A stretch of DNA of 5,243 nucleotides, from NCBI GenBank assembly GCA_031287285.1, contig JAITTC010000235.1:1-5243 (forward strand), written 5' to 3'. Position 1 is the first letter of the stretch. Each line of letters begins with the position of its first letter. Origin of the DNA: Christensenellaceae bacterium (GTDB lineage: Bacteria > Bacillota > Clostridia > Christensenellales > UBA1750). Both the position numbers and the translations under genes were made by a program. The notes below the pieces were generated by a model, which worked only from the letters and a program-made list of their open reading frames with translations, was not told the origin of the DNA and did no database searches. Shown one piece after another: positions 1 through 4,674 of the stretch.

Positions 1-510
1 CTGAAGCCCGATTATGCCGAAGCCCACAACAACCGGGGAAACGCTTACAAAAACAAGGGGGAACTTGACCGCGCCATTCGAGATTATGACGAGGCCATTC
101 GCCTGAAACCCGATTTTGCCGAGGCCTTCTATAACCGGGGGAATGCTTACGATGATAAAGGCGAGCTTGGCCGCGCCATTGCCGATTTCGACGAAGCCAT
201 TCGCCTGAAGCCCGATTATGCCTCTGCCCTCAATAACCGAGGTGTCGCTTACGCTAAAAAAGACGAGCTTGACCGCGCCATTCTGGATTTCGACGAGACC
301 ATTCGCCTGAAGCCCGATTATGCTGAGGCCTTCAATAACCGAGGGAACGCTTACGATGACAAAGGCGACTATGACCGCGCTATTCTGGATTTCGACGAAG
401 CCATTCGCCTGAAGCCCGATTTTGCCGAGGCCTTCAATAACCGAGGCGTATGCTATAAAAATAAAAAAGAGTACGCAAAGGCGATTAGCGACTTTACCAG
501 GGCGATCGAA
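1..510 (+). repeat. Five tandem 102-bp repeats encoding TPR units
   Basis: Units begin at 1, 103, 205, 307 and 409, each 102 bp (34 codons). The DNA is strikingly alike between units: the stretch around each junction (GACGA, then CCATTCGCCTGAA, then CCCGATT) recurs almost unchanged. The array starts outside the window, so the copy number is a minimum. Nucleotide-level similarity this high suggests recent duplication or gene conversion, and copy number may vary between strains. Confidence 0.9.
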
Positions 511-636
511 CTGAACCATTCCCCGCTATCGCGCCCCTACAGCAACCGCGCCGATGTCTACGAAGCCCTTGGCGACGAAGAAGCCGCCGCGCGCGACCGG
601 CAAAAGGCCGAAGAGCTCAGGCTTGCGGGCAACTAG
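1..636 (+). CDS. Tetratricopeptide-repeat (TPR) protein, 5' end cut off by the window
   Basis: Frame 1 is open from the first base to a TAG at 634-636, giving 211 visible residues; the start codon lies to the left. Five consecutive 34-residue units (residues 1-170) each run from LKPD(Y/F)A through NRGxxY to (A/I)xxDFDEAIR. This is the TPR pattern: Gly and Tyr in helix A, Ala, Phe/Tyr and Ala in helix B, and Pro at the turn. A sixth, degenerate unit (residues 171-211: SNRADVYEALGD, then a charged helix) caps the solenoid. TPR arrays are protein-interaction scaffolds; nothing visible shows the partner, and an N-terminal signal peptide or catalytic domain could lie in the missing part. The gene converges on rplA with 70 bases between the stop codons. 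The TPR assignment is secure; cellular role and location are unknown. Confidence 0.93.
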   Translation: MKPDYAEAHNNRGNAYKNKGELDRAIRDYDEAIRLKPDFAEAFYNRGNAYDDKGELGRAIADFDEAIRLKPDYASALNNRGVAYAKKDELDRAILDFDETIRLKPDYAEAFNNRGNAYDDKGDYDRAILDFDEAIRLKPDFAEAFNNRGVCYKNKKEYAKAISDFTRAIELNHSPLSRPYSNRADVYEALGDEEAAARDRQKAEELRLAGN

Positions 637-656
637 CCTCAAAACAAGGGCACAAC

Positions 657-683
657 AAGGGCGCTCCCTATAGGAGCGCCCTT
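657..683. terminator. Bidirectional hairpin terminator between convergent TPR gene and rplA
   Basis: A perfect 11-bp stem (AAGGGCGCTCC, 657-667, with its complement at 673-683) closes a 5-base loop. It lies 20 bases after the TPR stop and 23 bases after the rplA stop, so it can serve both transcripts. The U run is poor on both strands (CUUGAAUU on plus, CUUGUUGU on minus). A second, outer inverted repeat, AAAACAAG (641-648) with CTTGTTTT (701-708), encloses it and supplies U-rich 3' sequence in either direction. Confidence 0.8.
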
Positions 684-706
684 GAATTCGCTTAAAATGG
701 CTTGTT

Positions 707-1417
707 TTAGCGGGCCGGGGCCGCCACGCCGATGAAGCGGGTGGGGTTGAGCTTGATGCCGGGGCCCATCGACGAGGAGATGACCACCGAGCGCACGTAG
801 ACGCCGCGCGCGGAGGCAGGCTTTGCGCGAACGATGGCATCCATCAGGGTGTTGAAGTTCTCAAGCAGCTTATCCTTGCCGAAAGAGGCCTTGCCAAACG
901 GTACATGAATGATGGCCGTGCGGTCGACGCGATATTCCACCTTACCGGACTTAATGTCGTTGATGGCGCGGGCCACGTCCATGGTCACGGTGCCGGACTT
1001 GGGGTTTGGCATGAGCCCCTTGGGGCCCAGCACGCGGCCGATGCGGCCGACGACGCCCATCATATCCGGCGTGGCCACGCAGACGTCAAAATCGAACCAG
1101 TTCTCTTGCTGAATCTTGGTCACGAGCTCCTCTGCGCCCACATAGTCGGCGCCCGCGTCTTCAGCGGCCTTGGCCTGGTCGCCCTTGGCGAAGACCAGCA
1201 CGCGAACCGTGCGGCCGGTGCCGTTTGGCAGAACCACGGTGCCGCGCACCTGCTGGTCCGCATGGCGGGGGTCGACGCCCAAGCGAACCGAAACCTCGAT
1301 GGTTTCGTCGAACTTGGCCTTCGCGGTCTGCAGCGCTAAATCCATGGCCTCTTCGGGCTCATAGCTGGTGGAAACGACGAGCTTTGCGCTGTCGCTATAC
1401 TTCTTGCCGTGCTTCAT
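707..1417 (-). CDS. rplA: 50S ribosomal protein L1
   Basis: The product has 236 residues, close to the usual bacterial L1 length (about 230-235). L1 binds helix 76-78 of 23S rRNA, forms the mobile stalk that helps release deacylated tRNA from the E site, and in many bacteria represses its own operon by binding the mRNA. Recognisable blocks: VRVLVFAKGD (72-80), the domain II core GRIGRVLGPKGLMPNPKSGT (124-143), VEYRVDRTAIIHVPFGK (160-176), and the C-terminal signature SSSMGPGIKLNP (214-225), where Ser replaces the more usual Thr. The ATG at 1417-1415 follows AGGAGG with good spacing. That Shine-Dalgarno overlaps the TAG stop of rplK and only 11 bases separate the genes, so translational coupling is likely. 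It is the last gene of the operon here; no rplJ follows. Confidence 0.98.
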   Translation of the reverse strand: MKHGKKYSDSAKLVVSTSYEPEEAMDLALQTAKAKFDETIEVSVRLGVDPRHADQQVRGTVVLPNGTGRTVRVLVFAKGDQAKAAEDAGADYVGAEELVTKIQQENWFDFDVCVATPDMMGVVGRIGRVLGPKGLMPNPKSGTVTMDVARAINDIKSGKVEYRVDRTAIIHVPFGKASFGKDKLLENFNTLMDAIVRAKPASARGVYVRSVVISSSMGPGIKLNPTRFIGVAAPAR

Positions 1418-1428
1418 GGCTTTTCCTC

Positions 1429-1854
1429 CTATTCCTCGACGGTTACGCCCATGGAGCGGGCAGTGCCGCGCACCATGCTCATGGCCGCTTCAAGCGAGCC
1501 TGCGTTCAGATCGGGCATCTTGGTCTGGGCGATTTCCTGCACCTGCGCCTTCGTCAGCTGGCCGACCTTATCGCGGTTGGGGCGGGCGGAAGCGCTCTCA
1601 AGCCCGAGGGCCTTCTTGATGAGAATCGGCACCGGCGGGGTCTTGGTGATGAAGGTGAAGGAGCGATCCTGGTAGACCGTGAGCACAACCGGAATCACCA
1701 GGCCGACCTGCTTGGCGGTGCGCTCGTTGAATTCCTTGCAAAAGCCCATGATGTTCACGCCATGCTGGCCAAGAACGGGGCCGATCGGGGGCTGCGGGGT
1801 GGCCTTGCCCGCGTTAACCTGAAGCTTAACGATGGCCGTTACCTTTTTTGCCAT
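1429..1854 (-). CDS. rplK: 50S ribosomal protein L11
   Basis: The product has 141 residues, the standard length. L11 binds the GTPase-associated centre of 23S rRNA together with the L10-L12 stalk, contacts elongation factors, is needed for RelA-type stringent signalling, and is part of the thiostrepton/micrococcin site. The N-terminal domain shows the proline-rich helix PPIGPVLGQHGVNI (22-35) followed by FCKEFN, the surface facing the rRNA and thiopeptides. The C-terminal RNA-binding domain includes TKTPPVPILIKKA (70-82) and ends in ARSMGVTVEE. The ATG at 1854-1852 is preceded by GGAGGTG about 10 bases upstream. The gene is separated from nusG by an unusually long, hairpin-rich 243-base gap and is nearly contiguous with rplA. 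Confidence 0.98.
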   Translation of the reverse strand: MAKKVTAIVKLQVNAGKATPQPPIGPVLGQHGVNIMGFCKEFNERTAKQVGLVIPVVLTVYQDRSFTFITKTPPVPILIKKALGLESASARPNRDKVGQLTKAQVQEIAQTKMPDLNAGSLEAAMSMVRGTARSMGVTVEE

Positions 1855-2097
1855 TTGATTGGTACACCTCCGGTAAAATTATGCTTGTGGTGAAGCGGAA
1901 CGGTGTCGGTTCCTCCCACGCGGGCGCTCTTTGCGCTTTTTGCGCCTTTTTTGCTTCTTTGCACTCTCGCGCAAGCCGCTGCCCGCAAAACGCCGATCCC
2001 AAAACTCAATTTGGGCGGCCGGATTGGTTTCATCGTTCCAAACGCCTTGGGGGAAACCCTCCCCCTAGAAAAACGCAGCTTTTTCGCGCCCTTTCAG
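1855..2097 (-). promoter_or_regulatory. Structured nusG-rplK intercistronic region (possible rplK leader)
   Basis: This 243-base gap has no credible gene on either strand. It contains three hairpins: 2049-2065 (GGGGGA with TCCCCC, 5-base loop); 1992-2019 (CCCAAA with TTTGGG plus an outer GCCG with CGGC, 10 bp with a 2-base bulge, followed on the minus strand by GTTTTGC); and 1897-1913 (GGAAC with GTTCC, 7-base loop) just upstream of the rplK ribosome binding site. All other gaps in the operon are 11-37 bases. Such a region could hold an attenuator, a processing site or the mRNA target of L1. I could not match it to a known L1-binding motif and saw no convincing internal promoter; a partial CATAAT box around 1879-1884 has no -35. 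Confidence 0.5.
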
Positions 2098-2625
2098 CTA
2101 GGCGCGGTTGACCTGGTCGTAATCGAGATCCACCGAGGTTTCACGCCCGAAGAATACGACGCCAACCCGGATCTTGCCCTCTTTCAGGTCGATTTCCTGC
2201 ACGGTGCCGTTGAACCCTTCCAGGGTGCCCGCCAGGATGACGACCTGGTCGCCCACCTCGATGTTGACCTGAACCTGCTTGCGCCCGTCCACGCCCATCT
2301 TGGCGACCTCTTCATCGGTTAAGGGAATGGGCCTGGACCCAGGGCCCACAAAGCCCGTCACGCCGCGCGTGTTGCGCACGACATACCAGGATTCATCGTT
2401 CATGATCATTCGCACGAGCACATAGCCCGGGAAGACCTTCCGCGGCACGATATGCCTGCGGCCGTTCTTGATCTCTACAACTTCTTCGATGGGCACGCGG
2501 ATTTCCTTGATCACATCGTGCAGATTTTGGTTATCGACCATCTTCTGCAGGGAATCCATGACCTTGTTCTCGTAGCCGGAGTAGGTATGAACAACATACC
2601 AGCTCAGTTCCTTCTCATCCGCCAT
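2098..2625 (-). CDS. nusG: Transcription termination/antitermination factor NusG
   Basis: The product has 175 residues, typical for NusG. It binds the RNA polymerase clamp next to the non-template strand, modulates pausing and termination, and can link polymerase to the ribosome (S10) or Rho. The NGN domain opens with WYVVHTYSGYENKV (9-22) and continues through PGYVLVRM (66-73) and GVTGFVG (88-94). The C-terminal KOW motif lies at about 125-146 (GDQVVILAGTLEGFNGTVQEID). Most NusG proteins have GPF within the KOW; here it reads GTL, a mild departure. The ATG at 2625-2623 has AAAGGGG 7 bases upstream. It follows secE after 37 bases, the classic secE-nusG pairing. Confidence 0.98.
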   Translation of the reverse strand: MADEKELSWYVVHTYSGYENKVMDSLQKMVDNQNLHDVIKEIRVPIEEVVEIKNGRRHIVPRKVFPGYVLVRMIMNDESWYVVRNTRGVTGFVGPGSRPIPLTDEEVAKMGVDGRKQVQVNIEVGDQVVILAGTLEGFNGTVQEIDLKEGKIRVGVVFFGRETSVDLDYDQVNRA

Positions 2626-2662
2626 ATCTCTTCCCCTTTCTAAGGAGCTTCCTTGCGCGCCC

Positions 2663-2920
2663 CTAGATCAGCAGACGCATGAGGCTGGAAAATACGAGGT
2701 CATACAGGGCGATGATCACCGTCACCGCAATGACGAAGACCGAAACCACGACCGAGTGGCGGATCAGATCCCGGCGCGAGGGCCAGGTTACCTTCTTGAG
2801 CTCCGCGAACAGCTCGCGGCTCTTCTTGACCAAATCGAACCTCGGCTTTTTCGGGGTCGCGGGCTTTTTCGGCTTGTCGTCCTTAGCCTTGATCGCCTTC
2901 TTGTCGGCTTGCTCAGACAT
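2663..2920 (-). CDS. secE: Preprotein translocase subunit SecE
   Basis: The product has 85 residues, the short single-span form seen in Gram-positive bacteria. SecE clamps the SecY channel in the cytoplasmic membrane and is essential for Sec export. Residues 1-28 are a Lys/Pro-rich hydrophilic tail. The amphipathic cytoplasmic helix carries the family hallmark ELKKVTWPSRRDL (40-52), and one transmembrane helix spans about 56-82. The ATG at 2920-2918 has AAGGAA about 10 bases upstream. It sits 35 bases after rpmG and 37 before nusG, the usual Firmicutes order. Confidence 0.97.
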   Translation of the reverse strand: MSEQADKKAIKAKDDKPKKPATPKKPRFDLVKKSRELFAELKKVTWPSRRDLIRHSVVVSVFVIAVTVIIALYDLVFSSLMRLLI

Positions 2921-2955
2921 TTTCTTTCACTTCCTTGCAAAGTAAGGCGCTTGCC

Positions 2956-3105
2956 CTACCTCGTTTCCCTGTGGGCGGTATGCTTCTTGCAGAAGCGGCA
3001 GTACTTCTTCATTTCGAGGCGGTCAGGGTCGTTCCTGCGGTTCTTCATCGAATTGTAGTTGCGCTGCTTGCACTCGCCGCAGGCCAGCGTGACCTTAATG
3101 CGCAT
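2956..3105 (-). CDS. rpmG: 50S ribosomal protein L33, zinc-binding (four-cysteine) type
   Basis: The product has 49 residues, the normal L33 length. L33 is a small 50S subunit protein near the E site. Two CxxC pairs are intact (Cys9/Cys12 in CGEC and Cys36/Cys39 in CRFC), so this is the zinc-binding C+ form; the ending KKHTAHRETR is typical. The start is the ATG at 3105-3103, preceded by a perfect AGGAGG at 3120-3115 with 9 bases of spacing. The same frame stays open upstream to another ATG at 3180 (25 extra residues, no homology to L33, no ribosome binding site), so the longer form is unlikely. It is the first gene of the operon. Zur-regulated C- paralogues of L33 exist in some Firmicutes, but none is in this window. 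Confidence 0.97.
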   Translation of the reverse strand: MRIKVTLACGECKQRNYNSMKNRRNDPDRLEMKKYCRFCKKHTAHRETR

Positions 3106-3190
3106 GGCATGCTTCCTCCTTCCGCAAAAAATGGCTCTTTCGCATGCAAAGCAAAGGCTTTGCGCATCTGCGCAGAGCATGGACTAAACT

Positions 3191-3219
3191 ATTTTAGCCG
3201 CGAAAGCCCTTGCTGTCAA
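3191..3219 (-). promoter_or_regulatory. Sigma-A promoter of the rpmG-secE-nusG-rplK-rplA operon
   Basis: On the minus strand a perfect -35 TTGACA (3219-3214) is followed by a 17-base spacer and a -10 TAAAAT (3196-3191, 5 of 6). Predicted transcription start is about 3184, leaving a leader of about 80 bases. An AT-rich stretch upstream of the -35 could act as an UP element. The leader contains an inverted repeat, GCAAAG (3146-3151) with CTTTGC (3158-3163), 6-base loop, before the L33 ribosome binding site. This is the strongest promoter in the window, fitting a ribosomal operon. Confidence 0.88.
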
Positions 3220-3285
3220 GCAAAATCACGAGAAATCGGGCCGAAAGGGGTCAGCGATTGCTTCGCCTATGCCCAAGGAAGGCGC

Positions 3286-3356
3286 GCCTTGCCGCCGCGC
3301 CAAAGGCCCAGCTCCGCCGCCCGGAGATGCCAAAGCCCTCGCCATTGCGGCAAGGC
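3286..3356. repeat. 10-bp perfect inverted repeat enclosing a smaller hairpin
   Basis: GCCTTGCCGC (3286-3295) is exactly complementary to GCGGCAAGGC (3347-3356). Between them is a nested hairpin, CTCCG (3312-3316) with CGGAG (3322-3326), flanked by two direct copies of GCCAAAG (3299-3305 and 3329-3335). The left arm also overlaps a 12-bp palindrome, AAGGCGCGCCTT (3279-3290). It could be a folded RNA on either strand or a protein-binding site; no U run follows on either strand, so it is not an intrinsic terminator. Confidence 0.55.
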
Positions 3357-3369
3357 CCGGGATAGACGC

Positions 3370-3398
3370 AAAAAAAGAGCGCGAAAGGGCCGCAGCTC
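3370..3398 (-). terminator. Minus-strand intrinsic terminator with a U7 tract
   Basis: Read on the minus strand, GAGC-U-GCG (3398-3391) pairs with CGCGCUC (3383-3377): 7 bp with one bulged U and a 7-base loop, followed directly by seven Us (3376-3370). This is a textbook Rho-independent terminator. No minus-strand protein gene ends nearby; the closest upstream one is the acetyltransferase gene ending at 4018. It therefore ends either a small RNA or an extended mRNA tail, and also insulates the rpmG promoter from upstream transcription. Confidence 0.7.
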
Positions 3399-3522
3399 GT
3401 TCCTCTCGTGCAACCGCCCCTTCAGCCCTTCTAAAGCGCCATAAAAGGGGCCGCGGATTTGTGCCCACACCAAAAGGCATGAAACTTCGCCCGGCGCGGC
3501 CATCGCTGCGCGAGCAAAAGCG

Positions 3523-3544
3523 AAAAACGCCGGCGGCTCCGGCG
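3523..3544 (-). terminator. Minus-strand intrinsic terminator
   Basis: On the minus strand CGCCGG (3544-3539), loop AGCCG and CCGGCG (3533-3528) form a perfect all-GC 6-bp stem followed at once by UUUUU (3527-3523). It lies 125 bases before the second terminator, giving a tandem pair in the same direction. On the plus strand the 3' side is CCCCCTTTT, which would be much weaker. Confidence 0.65.
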
Positions 3545-3638
3545 CCCCCTTTTCATCTCTTCGCGTATGATTTGAGCTTTTCGCTCTTTTCTCGCTCTCT
3601 TTCCGCGTACTTTTGCGCAATGAAGCGATAAAAACACC
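3523..3638 (-). ncRNA. Candidate purine-rich small RNA (about 115 nt)
   Basis: This call is inferred from its bounding signals, not from a known family. A promoter at 3645-3672 predicts a start near 3638 and the terminator at 3523-3544 predicts the end; read-through to the second terminator would give about 270 nt. The RNA would have an unstructured G/A-rich middle (about 3548-3602, with repeated GAGCGA and GAAAAG patterns), a small hairpin GAGC-GAAAA-GCTC (3586-3574) and the GC-rich terminator stem. It shows no signatures of tRNA, tmRNA, SRP RNA or RNase P RNA. A G/A-rich single-stranded segment could pair with pyrimidine-rich targets or mimic Shine-Dalgarno sequences, but that is speculation. 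Confidence 0.35.
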
Positions 3639-3644
3639 GCGAAA

Positions 3645-3672
3645 ATCATAACTTTTTTAGAAGTTTTGTCGA
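3645..3672 (-). promoter_or_regulatory. Candidate minus-strand promoter for the small RNA
   Basis: On the minus strand TCGACA (3672-3667, 5 of 6 to TTGACA), a 16-base spacer, then TATGAT (3650-3645, 5 of 6 to TATAAT). It points away from the plus-strand gene at 3779 and toward the two terminators at 3523-3544 and 3370-3398. AT-rich surroundings raise the chance of a fortuitous match. Confidence 0.45.
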
Positions 3673-3778
3673 AATGGTGGCGAATTGCAAAAAAACGGGT
3701 ACTCTATAGCCAATGCAGAGAACCTTTTGAAGCTTTGCTTCGTCAAAACACAAAAATACGCGAAAGCGAGGAGCTGCC

Positions 3779-4021
3779 ATGCACCACGAACTGAATCCAA
3801 AAATCAGCCTTGCCTACCTTCTTCATCGAGGGGATCTGCTTCGCCGCCAGCTTGAAAATGCGATGCAGCGCGAAGAGCTTGATCTCGCCGTAGAGCTGAA
3901 TCGCCATCTCGACCAGACCCATCGCCTGCTAAGGGAGCTGGGCTTCACGCCCAATTCAGACCCGAGCGACGAATTTTACCGCGTTTTGCGGGCAAACCTT
4001 CTCGGCGACCGCCAGACTTAG
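3779..4021 (+). CDS. Small helical protein of unknown function (80 aa)
   Basis: I do not recognise this protein with confidence. The ATG at 3779 has GAGGAG 5 bases upstream, a good ribosome binding site, and the composition is that of a real soluble protein. It has no signal peptide, membrane segment or cysteine. Residues 9-30 and 32-54 look like two amphipathic helices (heptad-like Leu spacing, rich in Arg, Glu and Gln), probably a helical hairpin, followed by a Pro/Ser/Asp turn (58-63) and a short helix (64-75). The size and the pattern RRQL, then LNRHLDQT (40-47), faintly recall Spo0E-like aspartyl-phosphate phosphatases (SQxLDxxI), but the Ser-Gln pair is absent. Its TAG overlaps the stop codon of the convergent acetyltransferase gene by 4 bases, leaving no room for a terminator. 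No clear promoter was found. Confidence 0.72.
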   Translation: MHHELNPKISLAYLLHRGDLLRRQLENAMQREELDLAVELNRHLDQTHRLLRELGFTPNSDPSDEFYRVLRANLLGDRQT

Positions 4022-4572
4022 GGGTATTGCCCCCGGCTGAACCAATAGCGGCGTTTATTGTAGCCACGCGCGCGGTAATGGCCCTCAAACGCGCCGCCCG
4101 CCTTCTCGATGATGCGGCGCGAGGCCGCGTTCGTTTCGTCGCAGGTGAGCAAAACCTCTTCCATCCCGCGCGAAAAGGCCTCTTCGAGCAAGAGGCGCAA
4201 AATCGCCTGCGCATAGCCCCTGCCCCTAAGGCTCGGCGGCACGCTGTAGCCGATATGCCCGGCCCAGGTCAGAACGTCCTCGGTGTCGATCGGCCGAAGC
4301 TGGCCGCAGGCCAAGACCCTCTCTTCGCCCCCGCGCATGAGGAAGAGGATTTCATTGGGGTTTCCGCCAAAGTGGGCGGCACTTTCCCTGGCCTGCTCGC
4401 GCACCGTCCAAACCCAAAGCGCGTAACCCACGCGCGAGGCGGCGCCGCAGTAGGGTTCCTCCCCCGCCGCTGAAAAATCCTCGTCCATATCGCTTACCGC
4501 CTGGTAGTGCGAAAGCTTGGGCGCCACCAGCGCGTATTCCCCGCCGAGGAGCTTCCTCTCATCCTTGAGCAC
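4018..4572 (-). CDS. GNAT-family N-acetyltransferase (COG3981-like)
   Basis: The product has 184 residues. GNAT enzymes move an acetyl group from acetyl-CoA to an amine; the substrate cannot be told here. The acetyl-CoA loop is clear: the strand GHIGYSVPPS (105-114), then LRGRGYA (115-121) matching R/QxxGxG/A, then a helix. TCDETNAASRRIIEKAGG (143-160) is the Asn-containing C-terminal motif usual in this subfamily of predicted acetyltransferases. The N-terminal 70 residues are less conserved, with an acidic patch at 28-40. The start is GTG at 4572-4570, chosen because purine-rich AGGAGGGAGGG lies 7 bases upstream (4590-4580) and a promoter lies just beyond; the first in-frame ATG, at residue 29, would remove N-terminal sequence and lacks such a site. 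It is divergent from ywlG and convergent with the 80-residue gene. Confidence 0.9.
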   Translation of the reverse strand: MLKDERKLLGGEYALVAPKLSHYQAVSDMDEDFSAAGEEPYCGAASRVGYALWVWTVREQARESAAHFGGNPNEILFLMRGGEERVLACGQLRPIDTEDVLTWAGHIGYSVPPSLRGRGYAQAILRLLLEEAFSRGMEEVLLTCDETNAASRRIIEKAGGAFEGHYRARGYNKRRYWFSRGQYP

Positions 4573-4603
4573 CGCGCTTCCCTCCCTCCTACGTTACGCC
4601 ACC

Positions 4604-4633
4604 AAGATACCGCAATTTCATTTTTGCTGTCAA
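4604..4633 (-). promoter_or_regulatory. Promoter of the acetyltransferase gene
   Basis: On the minus strand a perfect TTGACA (4633-4628), an 18-base spacer and TATCTT (4609-4604, 4 of 6). The predicted start near 4597 gives a leader of about 25 bases that contains the strong ribosome binding site. Its -35 box shares bases 4628-4629 with the -35 box of the divergent ywlG promoter. Confidence 0.65.
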
Positions 4634-4653
4634 CGCTTCTTTTGTGGTATACT
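4624..4653 (+). promoter_or_regulatory. Promoter of ywlG (extended -10)
   Basis: TATACT (4648-4653, 5 of 6) is preceded by TGG, giving an extended -10 (TGnTATACT). The -35 is the weaker TTGCTG (4624-4629) at 18 bases. The predicted start near 4660 leaves a leader of about 75 bases before the ywlG ATG. Confidence 0.65.
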
Positions 4654-4674
4654 GTGTTTCGTTGCAATCAGCCA

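Larger units (their letters stand above)
3220..3778. other. Long intergenic region without a convincing protein gene
   Basis: About 560 bases separate the rpmG promoter from the small plus-strand gene at 3779. Several frames stay open (for example 3269-3631 plus and 3267-3620 minus), but their products are Arg/Ala/Pro/Ser-rich, lack family motifs, have no ribosome binding site or use weak start codons, and overlap each other, as chance frames in GC-rich DNA do. Instead the region holds an inverted repeat, two minus-strand terminators and a minus-strand promoter, listed separately. Next to the plus-strand gene, 3725-3748 can fold as a small hairpin (GAAGC, TTT, GCTTC). No clear plus-strand promoter for that gene was found. 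Confidence 0.6.

Noticed and set aside
1..510. Regular tandem repeats that could suggest a CRISPR array
   Set aside because: The period is 102 bp with no unique spacers, and it translates in one frame into TPR units.
1225..1893. Open frame of 222 codons on the plus strand
   Set aside because: It lies antisense to rplK and rplA, whose identities are certain, and its product has no recognisable motif.
1922..1952. Plus-strand hairpin with a T run (GCGC, TTTTT, GCGC, then CTTTTTT)
   Set aside because: The stem is only 4-5 bp and no plus-strand gene lies upstream; on the coding strand it would read as an A-rich stretch.
1839..2033. Minus-strand frame of 64 codons in the nusG-rplK gap
   Set aside because: Overlaps the rplK start and ribosome binding site, is of basic low-complexity composition, and spans hairpins; not a credible protein.
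3269..3631. Open frame of 120 codons on the plus strand (and 117 codons at 3267-3620 on minus)
   Set aside because: Composition is Arg/Ala/Pro/Ser-rich without any family motif, no ribosome binding site is present, the minus frame needs a TTG start, and both cover terminator hairpins and each other. They look like chance frames in GC-rich DNA.
3685..3710. TTGCAA with TATAGC as a plus-strand promoter for the 80-residue gene
   Set aside because: The spacing is only 14 bases and the -10 match is poor, so the promoter of that gene is left unassigned.
3121..3778. tRNA, tmRNA, SRP RNA or RNase P RNA in the long intergenic region
   Set aside because: No T-loop, tag-peptide, SRP loop or RNase P core signatures were seen on either strand.
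4027..4473. Plus-strand frame of 148 codons opposite the acetyltransferase gene
   Set aside because: Antisense shadow of a clear GNAT gene, with no ribosome binding site or family motifs.
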